DNA from: Actinomycetota bacterium
GTDB taxonomy: Bacteria > Actinomycetota > Nitriliruptoria > Nitriliruptorales > Nitriliruptoraceae
Direction of reading: 5' to 3'
Length of the DNA stretch: 64,000 nucleotides
Assembly: GCA_019347575.1 (NCBI GenBank)
Contig: JAHWKY010000011.1
Location: 62,001 to 126,000, forward strand
Shown: positions 1-7,185 of the stretch, one piece after another
Position numbering within the stretch: position 1 is the first letter of the stretch
Layout: each line of letters starts with the position of its first letter
Notes under the pieces: generated by a model
Database searches by the model: none
What the model was told of the DNA's origin: nothing
The model's input: only the letters and a program-made list of their open reading frames with translations
Translations under genes and position numbers: made by a program

Positions 1-810
1 CAGGTACCACAGGTTCGGCAGCAGCGGGGGCAGGTGGGGGTCGTTGGCCAGCAGCGGCCGGCCGCTCGAGGTCCTCGACCCGGCGACCGCCCAGTTGTTG
101 GACGCTGCCCCGGCGAGCGCCCCGACCACGTGCTCGACGTCGTGGCTGAGGTGGTCGATGACCTCGCCCAGAGCCGTACCCGGTGGCGAGGTCACCGGCA
201 GCTGGGGATCGCGCCCCGGGTCGACCACCGCGAGGGCGTCGGGTCCGTCGGCGAGCAGGACCCGGAGCCGCGCCAGCTCCGACTCCCAGTTCCCGGCGAG
301 AAGGAAGCTGAGGAACTTGATGGTGGCCAGGACGTCCACGGGTCGGTGGGGGGTCGGGGCGCGGCGCAGCAGCGTGAACTCGTGCGCCGGCTTGGGCACG
401 CCCCGCGTCGCCCCGGCGGTCACGCCGGCGGCGTAGGCGGTCACGACCGTGCGCTCCTCGTCGCCGAGGTGGTCGAGCTGTTCGCGGGCGACGTGGTGGA
501 AGCCGATGCGCCGTGCGAGCCGATCCCAGCCGATCCCGCCGGCGCCGACCAGCTCGCTGAGCTCACCGGCAGCCAGGCGCTTGTACAGCTCGAGCTGGAA
601 GGAGCGGTCCTGTCCCATCGCGAAGCCCGCCCCGAACCACACATCCTCAGCGGACGCCGCGGTCACGTGCGGCACGCCCCAGCCGTCGCGGCGGATCGTC
701 ACCGGGGCGCGCGCCCCGTTCACCGTGAGCACCCCGTCCGTGATCGGCAGCCGCGCCCCGAGCGTGGCCCGGAACGCCGTCCGCAGCAGGCGCTGCGTGG
801 GGCGGGCCAA
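1..810 (-). CDS. Penicillin acylase family protein (Ntn-hydrolase), 5' part only
   Basis: Member of the penicillin amidase (S45) family, which hydrolyses amide bonds in beta-lactams, acyl-homoserine lactones or related acyl amides; the substrate cannot be read from sequence. About 270 residues lie in the window and the rest runs off the left edge. Residues near 44-55 read TIRRDGWGVPHV, the usual N-terminal family motif. The pro-enzyme cleavage site follows: Ser237 (codon 102-100) begins SNNWAVAGSRT and is followed by PLLANDPHL, the beta-chain start with the catalytic N-terminal serine. The TTG start at 810 is chosen because GGAGG sits 7 nt upstream. No secretion signal is evident, although the family is often exported. 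It is divergent from tyrS. Confidence 0.85.
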   Translation of the reverse strand, partial: MARPTQRLLRTAFRATLGARLPITDGVLTVNGARAPVTIRRDGWGVPHVTAASAEDVWFGAGFAMGQDRSFQLELYKRLAAGELSELVGAGGIGWDRLARRIGFHHVAREQLDHLGDEERTVVTAYAAGVTAGATRGVPKPAHEFTLLRRAPTPHRPVDVLATIKFLSFLLAGNWESELARLRVLLADGPDALAVVDPGRDPQLPVTSPPGTALGEVIDHLSHDVEHVVGALAGAASNNWAVAGSRTSSGRPLLANDPHLPPLLPNLWYL

Positions 811-879
811 CGATGAGCCTCCGGGTCCGGCGAATGCGAGCCGAGGGCACGCTACTAGCGTGTCCTCCGTCTCCCCAGA

Positions 880-899
880 AACCACCGGATGCGGTGGTT
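880..899. promoter_or_regulatory. Perfect palindrome, site 1 of 2 between divergent genes
   Basis: An 8-bp perfect inverted repeat, AACCACCG-GATG-CGGTGGTT, lies 70 bp upstream of the penicillin acylase start. A near-identical copy lies at 963-982. The shape suits an operator for a dimeric repressor or a small hairpin. No cognate regulator is encoded nearby. Confidence 0.45.
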
Positions 900-962
900 G
901 TCGGGTGGCTGGGCCCGGTCGGGGCGGGGTCGGGCGCGGCTTCGGGCGGGGGAACGCGTAGG

Positions 963-982
963 AACCCCCGGATACGGTGGTT
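963..982. promoter_or_regulatory. Near-perfect palindrome, site 2 of 2, just upstream of tyrS
   Basis: AACCCCCG-GATA-CGGTGGTT repeats site 1 (880-899) with two changes, one of which breaks one arm pair. It ends 16 bp before the tyrS start and overlaps the region where its promoter or leader should be. The copies are 83 bp apart. Function is inferred only. Confidence 0.4.
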
Positions 983-998
983 TCCGTGAGGTGCCGCG

Positions 999-2318
999 GT
1001 GGCCGGTAGCGTCCGCGGCGTGAACGCTGAGGACGCCCCGAACCCCCTCGCCCTCCTGCACGAGCGGGGCTACGTCCAGGACGTCACCGACGAGGCCGGG
1101 CTGCGCGAGGCTCTCGCGACCCGACGGGTCACCTTCTACGTCGGCTTCGACCCCTCGGCCCCGAGCCTGCACGCCGGCAACCTCGTCGGGATCATGGCCA
1201 TGGCGTGGCTGCAGCGCCTCGGACACCGACCGATCGCGATCTCGGGCGGGGCGACGGGGCGCATCGGCGATCCCAGCGGGAAGGACGAGGAGCGCGAGCT
1301 GCTCGACGACGCCACGATCGAAGCCAACCTCTCGCGCCACAAGGCCCAGCTCGGGCGCTTCCTCGACCTCTCGCAGCCCGACCGCGGGCTGCTCCTCGAC
1401 AACCACGACTGGCTCGGGGAGTTCAGCTTCCTCGGCTTCCTCCGTGACGTCGGCAAGCACTTCTCGGTCAACGCGATGATCGCGCGCGAGTCGGTCAAGC
1501 GTCGGCTCGAGGAGCGCGAGCAGGGCATCAGCTACACCGAGTTCAGCTACCAGCTGCTGCAGGCGTACGACTTCGCCCACCTCTACGAGGCCGAGGGATG
1601 CATCCTCCAGGGTGGCGGCTCCGACCAGTGGGGCAACATCGTCGCTGGCGTCGACCTGATCCGCCGCATGCACGGGGGTGAGGCCTTCGGCCTGACCTGG
1701 CCGCTGTTGACCACCGCGTCGGGCCAGAAGTTCGGCAAGTCCGCTGGCAACGCCGTCTGGCTCGACCCCGACATGACCTCGCCCTACGCCTGGTACCAGT
1801 ACTGGCTCAACACCGAGGACGGCGACGTCGAACGCTTCCTCAAGCTGTTCACGTTCCTCGATCTCGACGAGGTCGGAGCGATCGTCACCGAGCACGCTGA
1901 GGCACCGCACCGCCGGCACGGCCAGCGGCGCCTGGCCGAGGAGCTCACCCGCATCGTCCACGGCGCCGACGGTCTCGCCGAGGCGGAGCGCGCGACGGCG
2001 GTCCTGTTCGGCGACGAACCGTTCACCGGCCTCGACGACGCCATCCTGGCCGAGGCGTTCGACGCCGCCCCGTCCGCCGAGCTGCCACGCGAACGGCTCG
2101 AGTCGGACGACCTCGGCCTGCTCGAGCTCATGACCACGGTCGGTGCCGCGGCGACCAACAGCGAGGCGCGACGCCTCGTTGATCAGGGAGCCGTCCGGGT
2201 CAACAACGCACGGATCGACGACAGCGAGCGCACGATCGGCGTCGAGGATCTCGCCTCCGAGACGACCTTGGTGGTGAGGGTCGGCAAGAAGCGCTACTAC
2301 CTGGCGAGGTTCGTGTGA
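999..2318 (+). CDS. tyrS: Tyrosyl-tRNA synthetase
   Basis: Class I aminoacyl-tRNA synthetase that charges tRNA-Tyr with tyrosine, 439 aa, normal for bacterial TyrS. The HIGH-equivalent motif is HAGN near residue 58, within PSAPSLHAGNLV. The KMSKS loop is KFGKS near residue 244. An S4-like RNA-binding segment lies at the C-terminus (RLVDQGAVRVNN near 390). The GTG at 999 is chosen because GAGG lies 7 nt upstream; the in-frame GTG at 1020 has no good ribosome-binding site. The stop overlaps the start of the downstream hydrolase by 3 nt, suggesting translational coupling. Confidence 0.96.
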   Translation: MAGSVRGVNAEDAPNPLALLHERGYVQDVTDEAGLREALATRRVTFYVGFDPSAPSLHAGNLVGIMAMAWLQRLGHRPIAISGGATGRIGDPSGKDEERELLDDATIEANLSRHKAQLGRFLDLSQPDRGLLLDNHDWLGEFSFLGFLRDVGKHFSVNAMIARESVKRRLEEREQGISYTEFSYQLLQAYDFAHLYEAEGCILQGGGSDQWGNIVAGVDLIRRMHGGEAFGLTWPLLTTASGQKFGKSAGNAVWLDPDMTSPYAWYQYWLNTEDGDVERFLKLFTFLDLDEVGAIVTEHAEAPHRRHGQRRLAEELTRIVHGADGLAEAERATAVLFGDEPFTGLDDAILAEAFDAAPSAELPRERLESDDLGLLELMTTVGAAATNSEARRLVDQGAVRVNNARIDDSERTIGVEDLASETTLVVRVGKKRYYLARFV

Positions 2319-3256
2319 CCGCCGGCGATCACCCCCTGCCCGGTGGCGGCACGGGAGGCGGCGCCCCGCGCGACAGCGCCGCGCGTGACGGCGGCGCGCG
2401 TGACGGCGGGGCCCGGACGATCGCCCGCGATGACGTTGTCGTCGAGGGAGCGAGGCTGTCGCACCTCGTATCCGGACCTGACGAGGGCGAGCTCGTGTTG
2501 CTCCTCCACGGCATGCCGGCCTCAGCCGAGCTGTGGCGTGATGTCATCCCCCGCTTCGCCGTCGAGGGCTACCGCGTCCTCGCCCCGGACCTCCCCGGGT
2601 ACGGGGCGACCCGGCTGCCCGAGCGAGGCGACCGCTCGCTCGCGGGCGCGGCCACGCTGCTGGCGACGTGGCTGACGGCGCGAGAGCAGCAGGCTTGGGT
2701 CATCGGCCACGACCTCGGCGGGGCGGTGGCCCAGATCCTCGTCACCGCGCACCCGGAGGTGGTCTCGCGGTTGACCCTCTGCGACAGCGTCTTCGCCGAC
2801 GTCTGGCCGGTGACGCCGATCCGACTGCTCCGCGCGGTCGCCCGCATCCGGGCGTACGAACTGATGGTGAGGCTCAGGCTCGGCCGCAACCCCTACACGT
2901 CGTGGCAGCTCCGCCGCGGCTTCGCCGATGCCGACCGGGTCGACGCGGCGACCGTCGAGCGCGTGTTCTGGGACGGCAAGCTCGACGATCCGGCGGGGCG
3001 CCGCGAGTTCGCCCGCCACCTCGAACTGCTCGACAACCAGCAGACGGTGACGATCGTGGATGCGCTCCGCGACGTCGACGTGCCGGTCCACCTGATCTGG
3101 GGCACCGCGGACGCGTTCCTCCCGTGGTCCCCGGTCGGCGAGCGCCTCCGCGATGCGTTCGGGATCTCCCCGCGTGTCACCCTCGTCGAGGACGCGGGCC
3201 ACTTCCTCCCCCTCGAGCGCCCCGACGCCTTCGCCGACGCCGCCCTCGCCACCTGA
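2315..3256 (+). CDS. Alpha/beta-fold hydrolase (epoxide hydrolase / haloalkane dehalogenase type)
   Basis: 313-aa cytosolic alpha/beta hydrolase. The nucleophile elbow is GHDLGG with Asp133 instead of Ser, as in epoxide hydrolases and haloacid/haloalkane dehalogenases; Asp266 (GTADAF) and His296 (AGHFLPLERP) complete a plausible triad. The oxyanion motif HGMP and an LPGYG loop precede it. Substrate unknown. The N-terminus is low-complexity Gly/Ala/Arg/Asp, encoded by short direct repeats at about 2368-2412. The GTG start overlaps the tyrS stop, with GAGG 5 nt upstream. Its last 40 bp are duplicated at 4388-4427, so a cassette may have inserted at its end without changing the protein. Confidence 0.85.
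   Translation: MTAGDHPLPGGGTGGGAPRDSAARDGGARDGGARTIARDDVVVEGARLSHLVSGPDEGELVLLLHGMPASAELWRDVIPRFAVEGYRVLAPDLPGYGATRLPERGDRSLAGAATLLATWLTAREQQAWVIGHDLGGAVAQILVTAHPEVVSRLTLCDSVFADVWPVTPIRLLRAVARIRAYELMVRLRLGRNPYTSWQLRRGFADADRVDAATVERVFWDGKLDDPAGRREFARHLELLDNQQTVTIVDALRDVDVPVHLIWGTADAFLPWSPVGERLRDAFGISPRVTLVEDAGHFLPLERPDAFADAALAT
3217..3256. repeat. 40-bp direct repeat, left copy (hydrolase 3' end)
   Basis: These 40 bp are the last 12 codons plus the TGA of the hydrolase gene and recur without mismatch at 4388-4427. Between the copies lie only a nuclease gene and 48-bp repeats. The arrangement is that of a target-site duplication or att-like pair. Confidence 0.9.
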
Positions 3257-3302
3257 GCGTGTGCATCTGGACCCGCGTTCCGGGTCGCTCTGCACCCACT
3301 GG
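3255..3302 (-). repeat. 48-bp repeat, inverted left-end copy
   Basis: Read on the minus strand it begins CCAGTGGGTGCAGA and ends TGCACACGCTC, as do the two copies at 4270-4317 and 4332-4379, with the same 48-bp length. The centre is GC-rich with an arm-loop-arm (CCCGG...GGG). It sits in inverted orientation at the left edge of the candidate cassette and overlaps the last two bases of the left 40-bp repeat. Confidence 0.88.
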
Positions 3303-3366
3303 GTTCTCCACAGCTCGCACCCGGCTCGTGCTTCCCCCCTGCGTGGTGACGGGTCACGCTGCGGTC

Positions 3367-4269
3367 ATGGGGTGGACCGAGTTCTTCGAGATCGTCGAAC
3401 GCCAGGGTGGGCTCGGGGCGCGACGTCAGGCTCTCGAGTGCGACATCAGCGCCAGTGCCTTCGACCGACGGGTCAAGGCACAGTCCTGGGATCGCCCGTA
3501 CGCCGGCGTGGTACGGGTCCCCGGGGCGCCGTACGGGCCGAGGGAACGCCACCGGGCGGCGCTGCTCGCGATCGGAGGTGACGCTGCTCTCGCCGGTGAG
3601 TCCGCGCTCTGGTGGCGGGGCGTGACCGATAAGCCGCCACCCGTCATCACCATCCTGGTGGACTGGCGTCGCCGCGCCCCGAAGCTACCTGGCGTCCGCG
3701 TGATACGGAGCCGTGTCATCCGTGAGGACGACCTCGAGGAGGTCGACGGAGCACTGGTGACGACGGTCCGGCGAGCCTTCCTCGACCTGGCGGGGCGCCT
3801 TCGGCGGCGACGGCTCCGAGCGTTGCTCATCGATGCGCGGCAGCGACGGAAGGTGGAGTTGGCCGACGTCGCGGAGCGGGCCCTGATGGTGCTGCGTGTC
3901 CCGGGGCGCAACCGTCTGCTCCGGCTCGTGGCCGAGCTCGCACCTGACCGCGCGGACTCCATCCTGACCGAACTCGTCTTCCAGGGTCTCGTGGCGGCTG
4001 ACCTGGTCCCCGACGCGGTCCCGGCGACGGTCCCCGTGTCGGGGCGCGAGCTGCATCCCGACATCACGTTCGCGGCGCGACAGGTCGCGATCGAGTGCGA
4101 TGGCTACGGGTCGCACTCGGAGCGGTCGCACCTCGAACTCGACAACCGTAAGAACAACGCGTACCTGCTGGCGGGATGGAAGGTCCTGCGCATCGACTGG
4201 GGACGGTTCGAGAACGACTGGGACGGCTTCATCGCCGAGGTCCGTGCCGCCCTCGCTGCTGCCGCCTGA
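3367..4269 (+). CDS. AbiEi-like / DUF559 (Vsr-type) endonuclease-fold protein
   Basis: 300 aa. The N-terminal two thirds resemble the winged-helix AbiEi-type domain found with DUF559 in many actinobacterial proteins. The C-terminal 75 residues are DUF559, a PD-(D/E)XK fold related to very-short-patch-repair endonucleases: HPD with Asp232, then IECDG with Glu243 and Asp245, an SHS, and GWKVLRIDW. The catalytic residues look intact. Start is ATG 3367; no ribosome-binding site is visible. The palindrome GTGAC-GG-GTCAC at 3346-3357 lies close upstream. No AbiEii partner is adjacent, which argues against a functional toxin-antitoxin pair. It is the only gene in the repeat-bounded cassette. Confidence 0.78.
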   Translation: MGWTEFFEIVERQGGLGARRQALECDISASAFDRRVKAQSWDRPYAGVVRVPGAPYGPRERHRAALLAIGGDAALAGESALWWRGVTDKPPPVITILVDWRRRAPKLPGVRVIRSRVIREDDLEEVDGALVTTVRRAFLDLAGRLRRRRLRALLIDARQRRKVELADVAERALMVLRVPGRNRLLRLVAELAPDRADSILTELVFQGLVAADLVPDAVPATVPVSGRELHPDITFAARQVAIECDGYGSHSERSHLELDNRKNNAYLLAGWKVLRIDWGRFENDWDGFIAEVRAALAAAA

Positions 4270-4317
4270 CCAGTGGGTGCAGATCCGCCCGGTAGCCGGG
4301 TCCGGTTGCACACGCTC
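4270..4317 (+). repeat. 48-bp repeat, internal right copy
   Basis: Starts on the base after the nuclease stop codon. Differs from the 4332-4379 copy at only two positions and shares the outer 14 and 11 bases with the inverted left copy. The core CCCGG-TAG-CCGGG can form a small hairpin, and flanking GTGCA and TGCAC are also complementary. Confidence 0.9.
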
Positions 4318-4331
4318 AACCCTCGACCACG

Positions 4332-4379
4332 CCAGTGGGTGCAGATCGGCCCGGTAGCCGGGTCTGGTTGCACACGCTC
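4332..4379 (+). repeat. 48-bp repeat, right-end copy
   Basis: Second direct copy, separated from the first by 14 bp. Its outer end (TGCACACGCTC) is the inverted counterpart of the left cassette edge. It is followed by 8 bp and then the right 40-bp direct repeat. Confidence 0.9.
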
Positions 4380-4387
4380 GGCCCTCG

Positions 4388-4427
4388 GCGCCCCGACGCC
4401 TTCGCCGACGCCGCCCTCGCCACCTGA
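4388..4427. repeat. 40-bp direct repeat, right copy
   Basis: Exact copy of 3217-3256, including the hydrolase stop codon, but not part of a complete reading frame here. It starts 8 bp beyond the outer end of the right-hand 48-bp repeat. Confidence 0.9.
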
Positions 4428-4444
4428 CGCCCACCTGACCGCGG

Positions 4445-4858
4445 TCAGAGTGTGGAGGTGATCCAGCCCTCGATGACGACCGCCGCGGTGAGGACAGCTG
4501 CACCGGTCCGCGTCACGTCCCAGCCACCCGTGGCGACGGCGGCGAGCCCGACCGCCGCGAGGACGGCCACGAGCGTGAACACCGACCGTGCCGGCGCCCC
4601 GTCCCCGCCCGGTTCCCGGACGATCCTCCACCCGCGCGCTGCCGCGAGCAGCCCGAGCCCACCGGCTGGCAGAGCCAGGCCCAGGAACAGCACCGCGAGT
4701 CCCGAACGGGCGCGGTCATCGGCGAGCGCGGTCACGTCGGTGACGTAGAGGACCACGGCGGCCGCGAAGGCCGCGAGCAACGCGAGCCCCACGAGGACCA
4801 GCAAGACCCCGGAGACGATGGCCGGTTCGCGCTGCATCCGGCGCCAGGCTCGGGCCAT
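4445..4858 (-). CDS. Four-helix membrane protein, function unknown
   Basis: About 137 aa from the ATG at 4858; the frame stays open to 4894, so up to 12 more residues are possible. Hydrophobic segments read AIVSGVLLVLVGLALLAAF, then a stretch around LAVLFLGLALPAGGLGLLA, then FTLVAVLAAVGLAAVA and a C-terminal TGAAVLTAAVVIEGWI, giving about four membrane spans joined by short charged loops. No family is recognised. Its 3' end lies just past the right 40-bp repeat, so it would have faced the hydrolase tail-to-tail before any insertion. It is divergent from the M20 peptidase gene. Confidence 0.65.
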   Translation of the reverse strand: MARAWRRMQREPAIVSGVLLVLVGLALLAAFAAAVVLYVTDVTALADDRARSGLAVLFLGLALPAGGLGLLAAARGWRIVREPGGDGAPARSVFTLVAVLAAVGLAAVATGGWDVTRTGAAVLTAAVVIEGWITSTL

Positions 4859-4950
4859 CCCGCTCACCCGCCTCCTCACGACGCGAGGACGCACGCTACC
4901 CGTCCTAGTCTGGGCGCTCCCCCCTCAGCGAACCTCACCGAGAGGCGGCC

Positions 4951-6045
4951 GTGTCACCCGAGCAGCTGCTCGACGACCTGCGACGGCTCGTCGAGGTCGA
5001 GTCGCCGTCAGGCGATCTGGATGCGTTGCACGCCTGCGCGGCGGAGGTCGCCGAGCTCATCGTGCGTCGTCTCGGCGGCGATCCCCACATCGACCGTGAT
5101 GCGCGGGTGGACTGGTGCACCGATCCCCGCGCTGACGCACCCGTGCTCATCCTCGGTCATCTCGACACCGTCTGGCCGCTCGGCACCCTCAACCGGCTCC
5201 CCTTCGGCATCACCGACGACCGCGTGACCGGTCCCGGCGTGTTCGACATGAAGGCCGGGTTGGTGGTGGCGGTGTACGCCATCGCCGTCCTCCAGGAGAA
5301 CGGCACCGCCCCGCCCGTCCGCATCCTGGTCACGTCGGACGAGGAGACCGGCAGCCAGACGTCGCGCGAGCTCATCGAGGAGGCGGCACGCGCGAGCGGC
5401 CGCGTCCTCGTGCTGGAACCGTGTGGACCGGAGGGCGCGATCAAGACCGCACGCAAGGGCGTCGCCATCGGCCGGCTGACCGTCCACGGCCGGGCGTCGC
5501 ACGCGGGGCTCGCTCCGGAGCGGGGCATAAACGCGGCGGTCGCGCTCGGGCGGCTCCTGCCGGCCATCGAGGCCATGGGCGAGGGCGAGACGACCGTGAC
5601 GCCGAGCCTGCTCCGCGGCGGCACGACGATGAACACGGTGCCCGCGCGAGCCGACGTGCAGTTCGACATCCGCTTCCTCGACCCCTCGGAGCCGGACCGA
5701 CTCCGGGCCGCGCTCGGGGCGCTCGACGCCGGCCCCGCCGAGCTCACCTGGGAGGTGCACGTCAACCGACCTCCGATGCGCCCCGCCGCCTCCGAGCCGC
5801 TGTTGCCTGCCCTCCGCGCCGCGGCGGCGGCGGCCGGGGTCGAGGTGGACACGGTGGCCGTGGGGGGCGCGTCGGACGGCAACCTCGCCGCCGCGGCCGG
5901 GGCGTTCGTGCTCGACGGTCTGGGACCCGAAGGCGATGGGGCGCACGCCGAGGACGAGCACGTGACCGTCAGCGGGCTCGCACGACGCGTCGCGCTGCTG
6001 GCGGAGCTGCTCCCGCGGGTGGCCGCTGTCCCTCCGCCGGGCTGA
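4951..6045 (+). CDS. M20 family zinc peptidase (glutamate carboxypeptidase-like)
   Basis: 364 aa cytosolic di-zinc amidohydrolase of the M20/CPG2 group, expected to release C-terminal or N-acylated amino acids. Metal and catalytic motifs are in order: GHLDTVWP, FDMKAG, SDEETGS (general base Glu-Glu), the dimerisation-domain GRASHAG, and AHAEDEH near the C-terminus. The GTG at 4951 follows a GAGGCGG ribosome-binding site. It stands alone between the membrane protein and the oxidoreductase. Exact substrate unknown. Confidence 0.85.
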   Translation: MSPEQLLDDLRRLVEVESPSGDLDALHACAAEVAELIVRRLGGDPHIDRDARVDWCTDPRADAPVLILGHLDTVWPLGTLNRLPFGITDDRVTGPGVFDMKAGLVVAVYAIAVLQENGTAPPVRILVTSDEETGSQTSRELIEEAARASGRVLVLEPCGPEGAIKTARKGVAIGRLTVHGRASHAGLAPERGINAAVALGRLLPAIEAMGEGETTVTPSLLRGGTTMNTVPARADVQFDIRFLDPSEPDRLRAALGALDAGPAELTWEVHVNRPPMRPAASEPLLPALRAAAAAAGVEVDTVAVGGASDGNLAAAAGAFVLDGLGPEGDGAHAEDEHVTVSGLARRVALLAELLPRVAAVPPPG

Positions 6046-6182
6046 CCGCGGTCGCTGCCCGTCCGGTGGGTGCCGACGGCCGCACCGGAGACGTGCGTCT
6101 TGCACGGTGTGCTAGAGGAGGCCTGTGCGCAGCTGTGGCGCACAACCCTCCTCGGCCGCGTCCGCGAAGAGGAGGATCACCC

Positions 6183-7130
6183 GTGATCGGCTACGCGCTC
6201 ATCTGCGAGGAGCATCCCGGAAGCGACCTGATCCGGCACGCCCCGGCGGCGCAGGACCACGGCTTCGACTACCTGTCCATCTCCGACCACTTCCACCCCT
6301 GGACGGACACCCAGGGCCACAGCCCGTTCGCGTGGTCGATCCTCGGGGCGCTCGCGGTGACGACCGACCTCCCGCTGCTCACGGCGGTCACCTGCCCCAT
6401 CAAGCGCTACCACCCGGCGCTCGTCGCCCAGATGGCCGCGACCGTCGCGGAGCTCGCACCCGATCGTCTCACCCTCGGGCTCGGATCGGGGGAGTTGCTC
6501 AACGAGCACGTGGTCGGTGGCGCGTGGCCGGATCCGGTCACGCGCCTGGAGATGGTCCAAGAGGCCATCGCGATCGTCCGGGCCCTGTTCGAGGGCGACG
6601 AGGTCAGCCACCGTGGCCGGCACTTCACGGTCGATCGCGCCCGGCTCTACACGCTGCCGTCGTCCCCTCCGCCCATCGCACTGGCGGCGGGTGGCGAGTC
6701 GGCAGCACGGGTCGCTGCCGACGTGGGTGCAGCCCTCGTCACGACGTCGCCGGACGCGGACCTCATCGGTGCCTACCGGGATGCGGGTGGCGAGGGACCG
6801 GTCTACGGGCAGATCACGTGCTGCTGGGCCGACTCGGAGGAGGCGGGGCGCGACACGATGCGGGAGCGCTGGCCGCAGACCGTGGTGGGCTGGGACGTGT
6901 CCGCCGAGCTGCCGACACCGTCGGGGTTCGAGGACGCCAGCGCCCACGCCTCGACCGAGGAGGCCGTCGGGAGCTCGCCGGTCGGCCCCGACCCCGAGCC
7001 GTACGCCGACAGCGTCAGCACCTACCTCGATGCCGGCTGCGACCACGTCGCCTTCCACCAGGTCGGTCCCGACCAGACCGGGTTCCTGGCCTTCGCGAAG
7101 GGTGAGCTGCTCCCGCGCCTGCGCAGCTGA
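6183..7130 (+). CDS. TIGR03557-type F420-dependent LLM-class oxidoreductase
   Basis: 315-aa luciferase-like TIM-barrel protein. It opens MIGYALICEEHPGSDLI and has ISDHFHPW (around 38-45), ITCCW, and the C-terminal GCDHVAFHQVGPDQ typical of the subgroup assigned to coenzyme F420. The GTG start at 6183 has GAGGAGG close upstream; the longer open frame upstream overlaps the M20 gene and is rejected. These proteins use reduced F420 to reduce or oxidise small organics; the substrate is unknown. A short stem-loop overlaps its stop codon. Confidence 0.85.
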   Translation: MIGYALICEEHPGSDLIRHAPAAQDHGFDYLSISDHFHPWTDTQGHSPFAWSILGALAVTTDLPLLTAVTCPIKRYHPALVAQMAATVAELAPDRLTLGLGSGELLNEHVVGGAWPDPVTRLEMVQEAIAIVRALFEGDEVSHRGRHFTVDRARLYTLPSSPPPIALAAGGESAARVAADVGAALVTTSPDADLIGAYRDAGGEGPVYGQITCCWADSEEAGRDTMRERWPQTVVGWDVSAELPTPSGFEDASAHASTEEAVGSSPVGPDPEPYADSVSTYLDAGCDHVAFHQVGPDQTGFLAFAKGELLPRLRS

Positions 7131-7140
7131 AGCTGCGGGG
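7121..7140 (+). terminator. Short GC hairpin over the stop of the F420 oxidoreductase
   Basis: CGCAGC-TGAA-GCTGCG followed by a run of G. It overlaps the TGA. Six to seven pairs, no U-tract, so termination is only plausible. Confidence 0.35.
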
Positions 7141-7185
7141 GGGCCCGGTCGCGTGTCGCGGCCGTGCCCAGGTACCGTCCGGCGT

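Larger units (their letters stand above)
3255..4379. mobile_element. Candidate minimal mobile cassette bounded by 48-bp inverted repeats
   Basis: About 1.1 kb holding one gene (DUF559 nuclease), with 48-bp imperfect terminal inverted repeats, an extra internal copy of the right repeat, and a perfect 40-bp direct repeat of host-gene sequence on both sides. The layout is what insertion into the 3' end of the hydrolase gene with duplication of the target would leave. No transposase or integrase is present, so the nuclease itself or a factor in trans would have to mobilise it. The repeats could instead be REP-like elements with a coincidental local duplication. Confidence 0.55.

Noticed and set aside
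34-816. Plus-strand open frame of about 260 codons at the left edge
   Set aside because: The opposite strand encodes a clear penicillin acylase with its catalytic-serine motif; the plus frame is Arg/Pro/Gly-rich and shows no family.
870-998. T-box riboswitch upstream of tyrS
   Set aside because: No TGGNACCGCG antiterminator core or specifier loop was found; the palindromes are too short and too regular.
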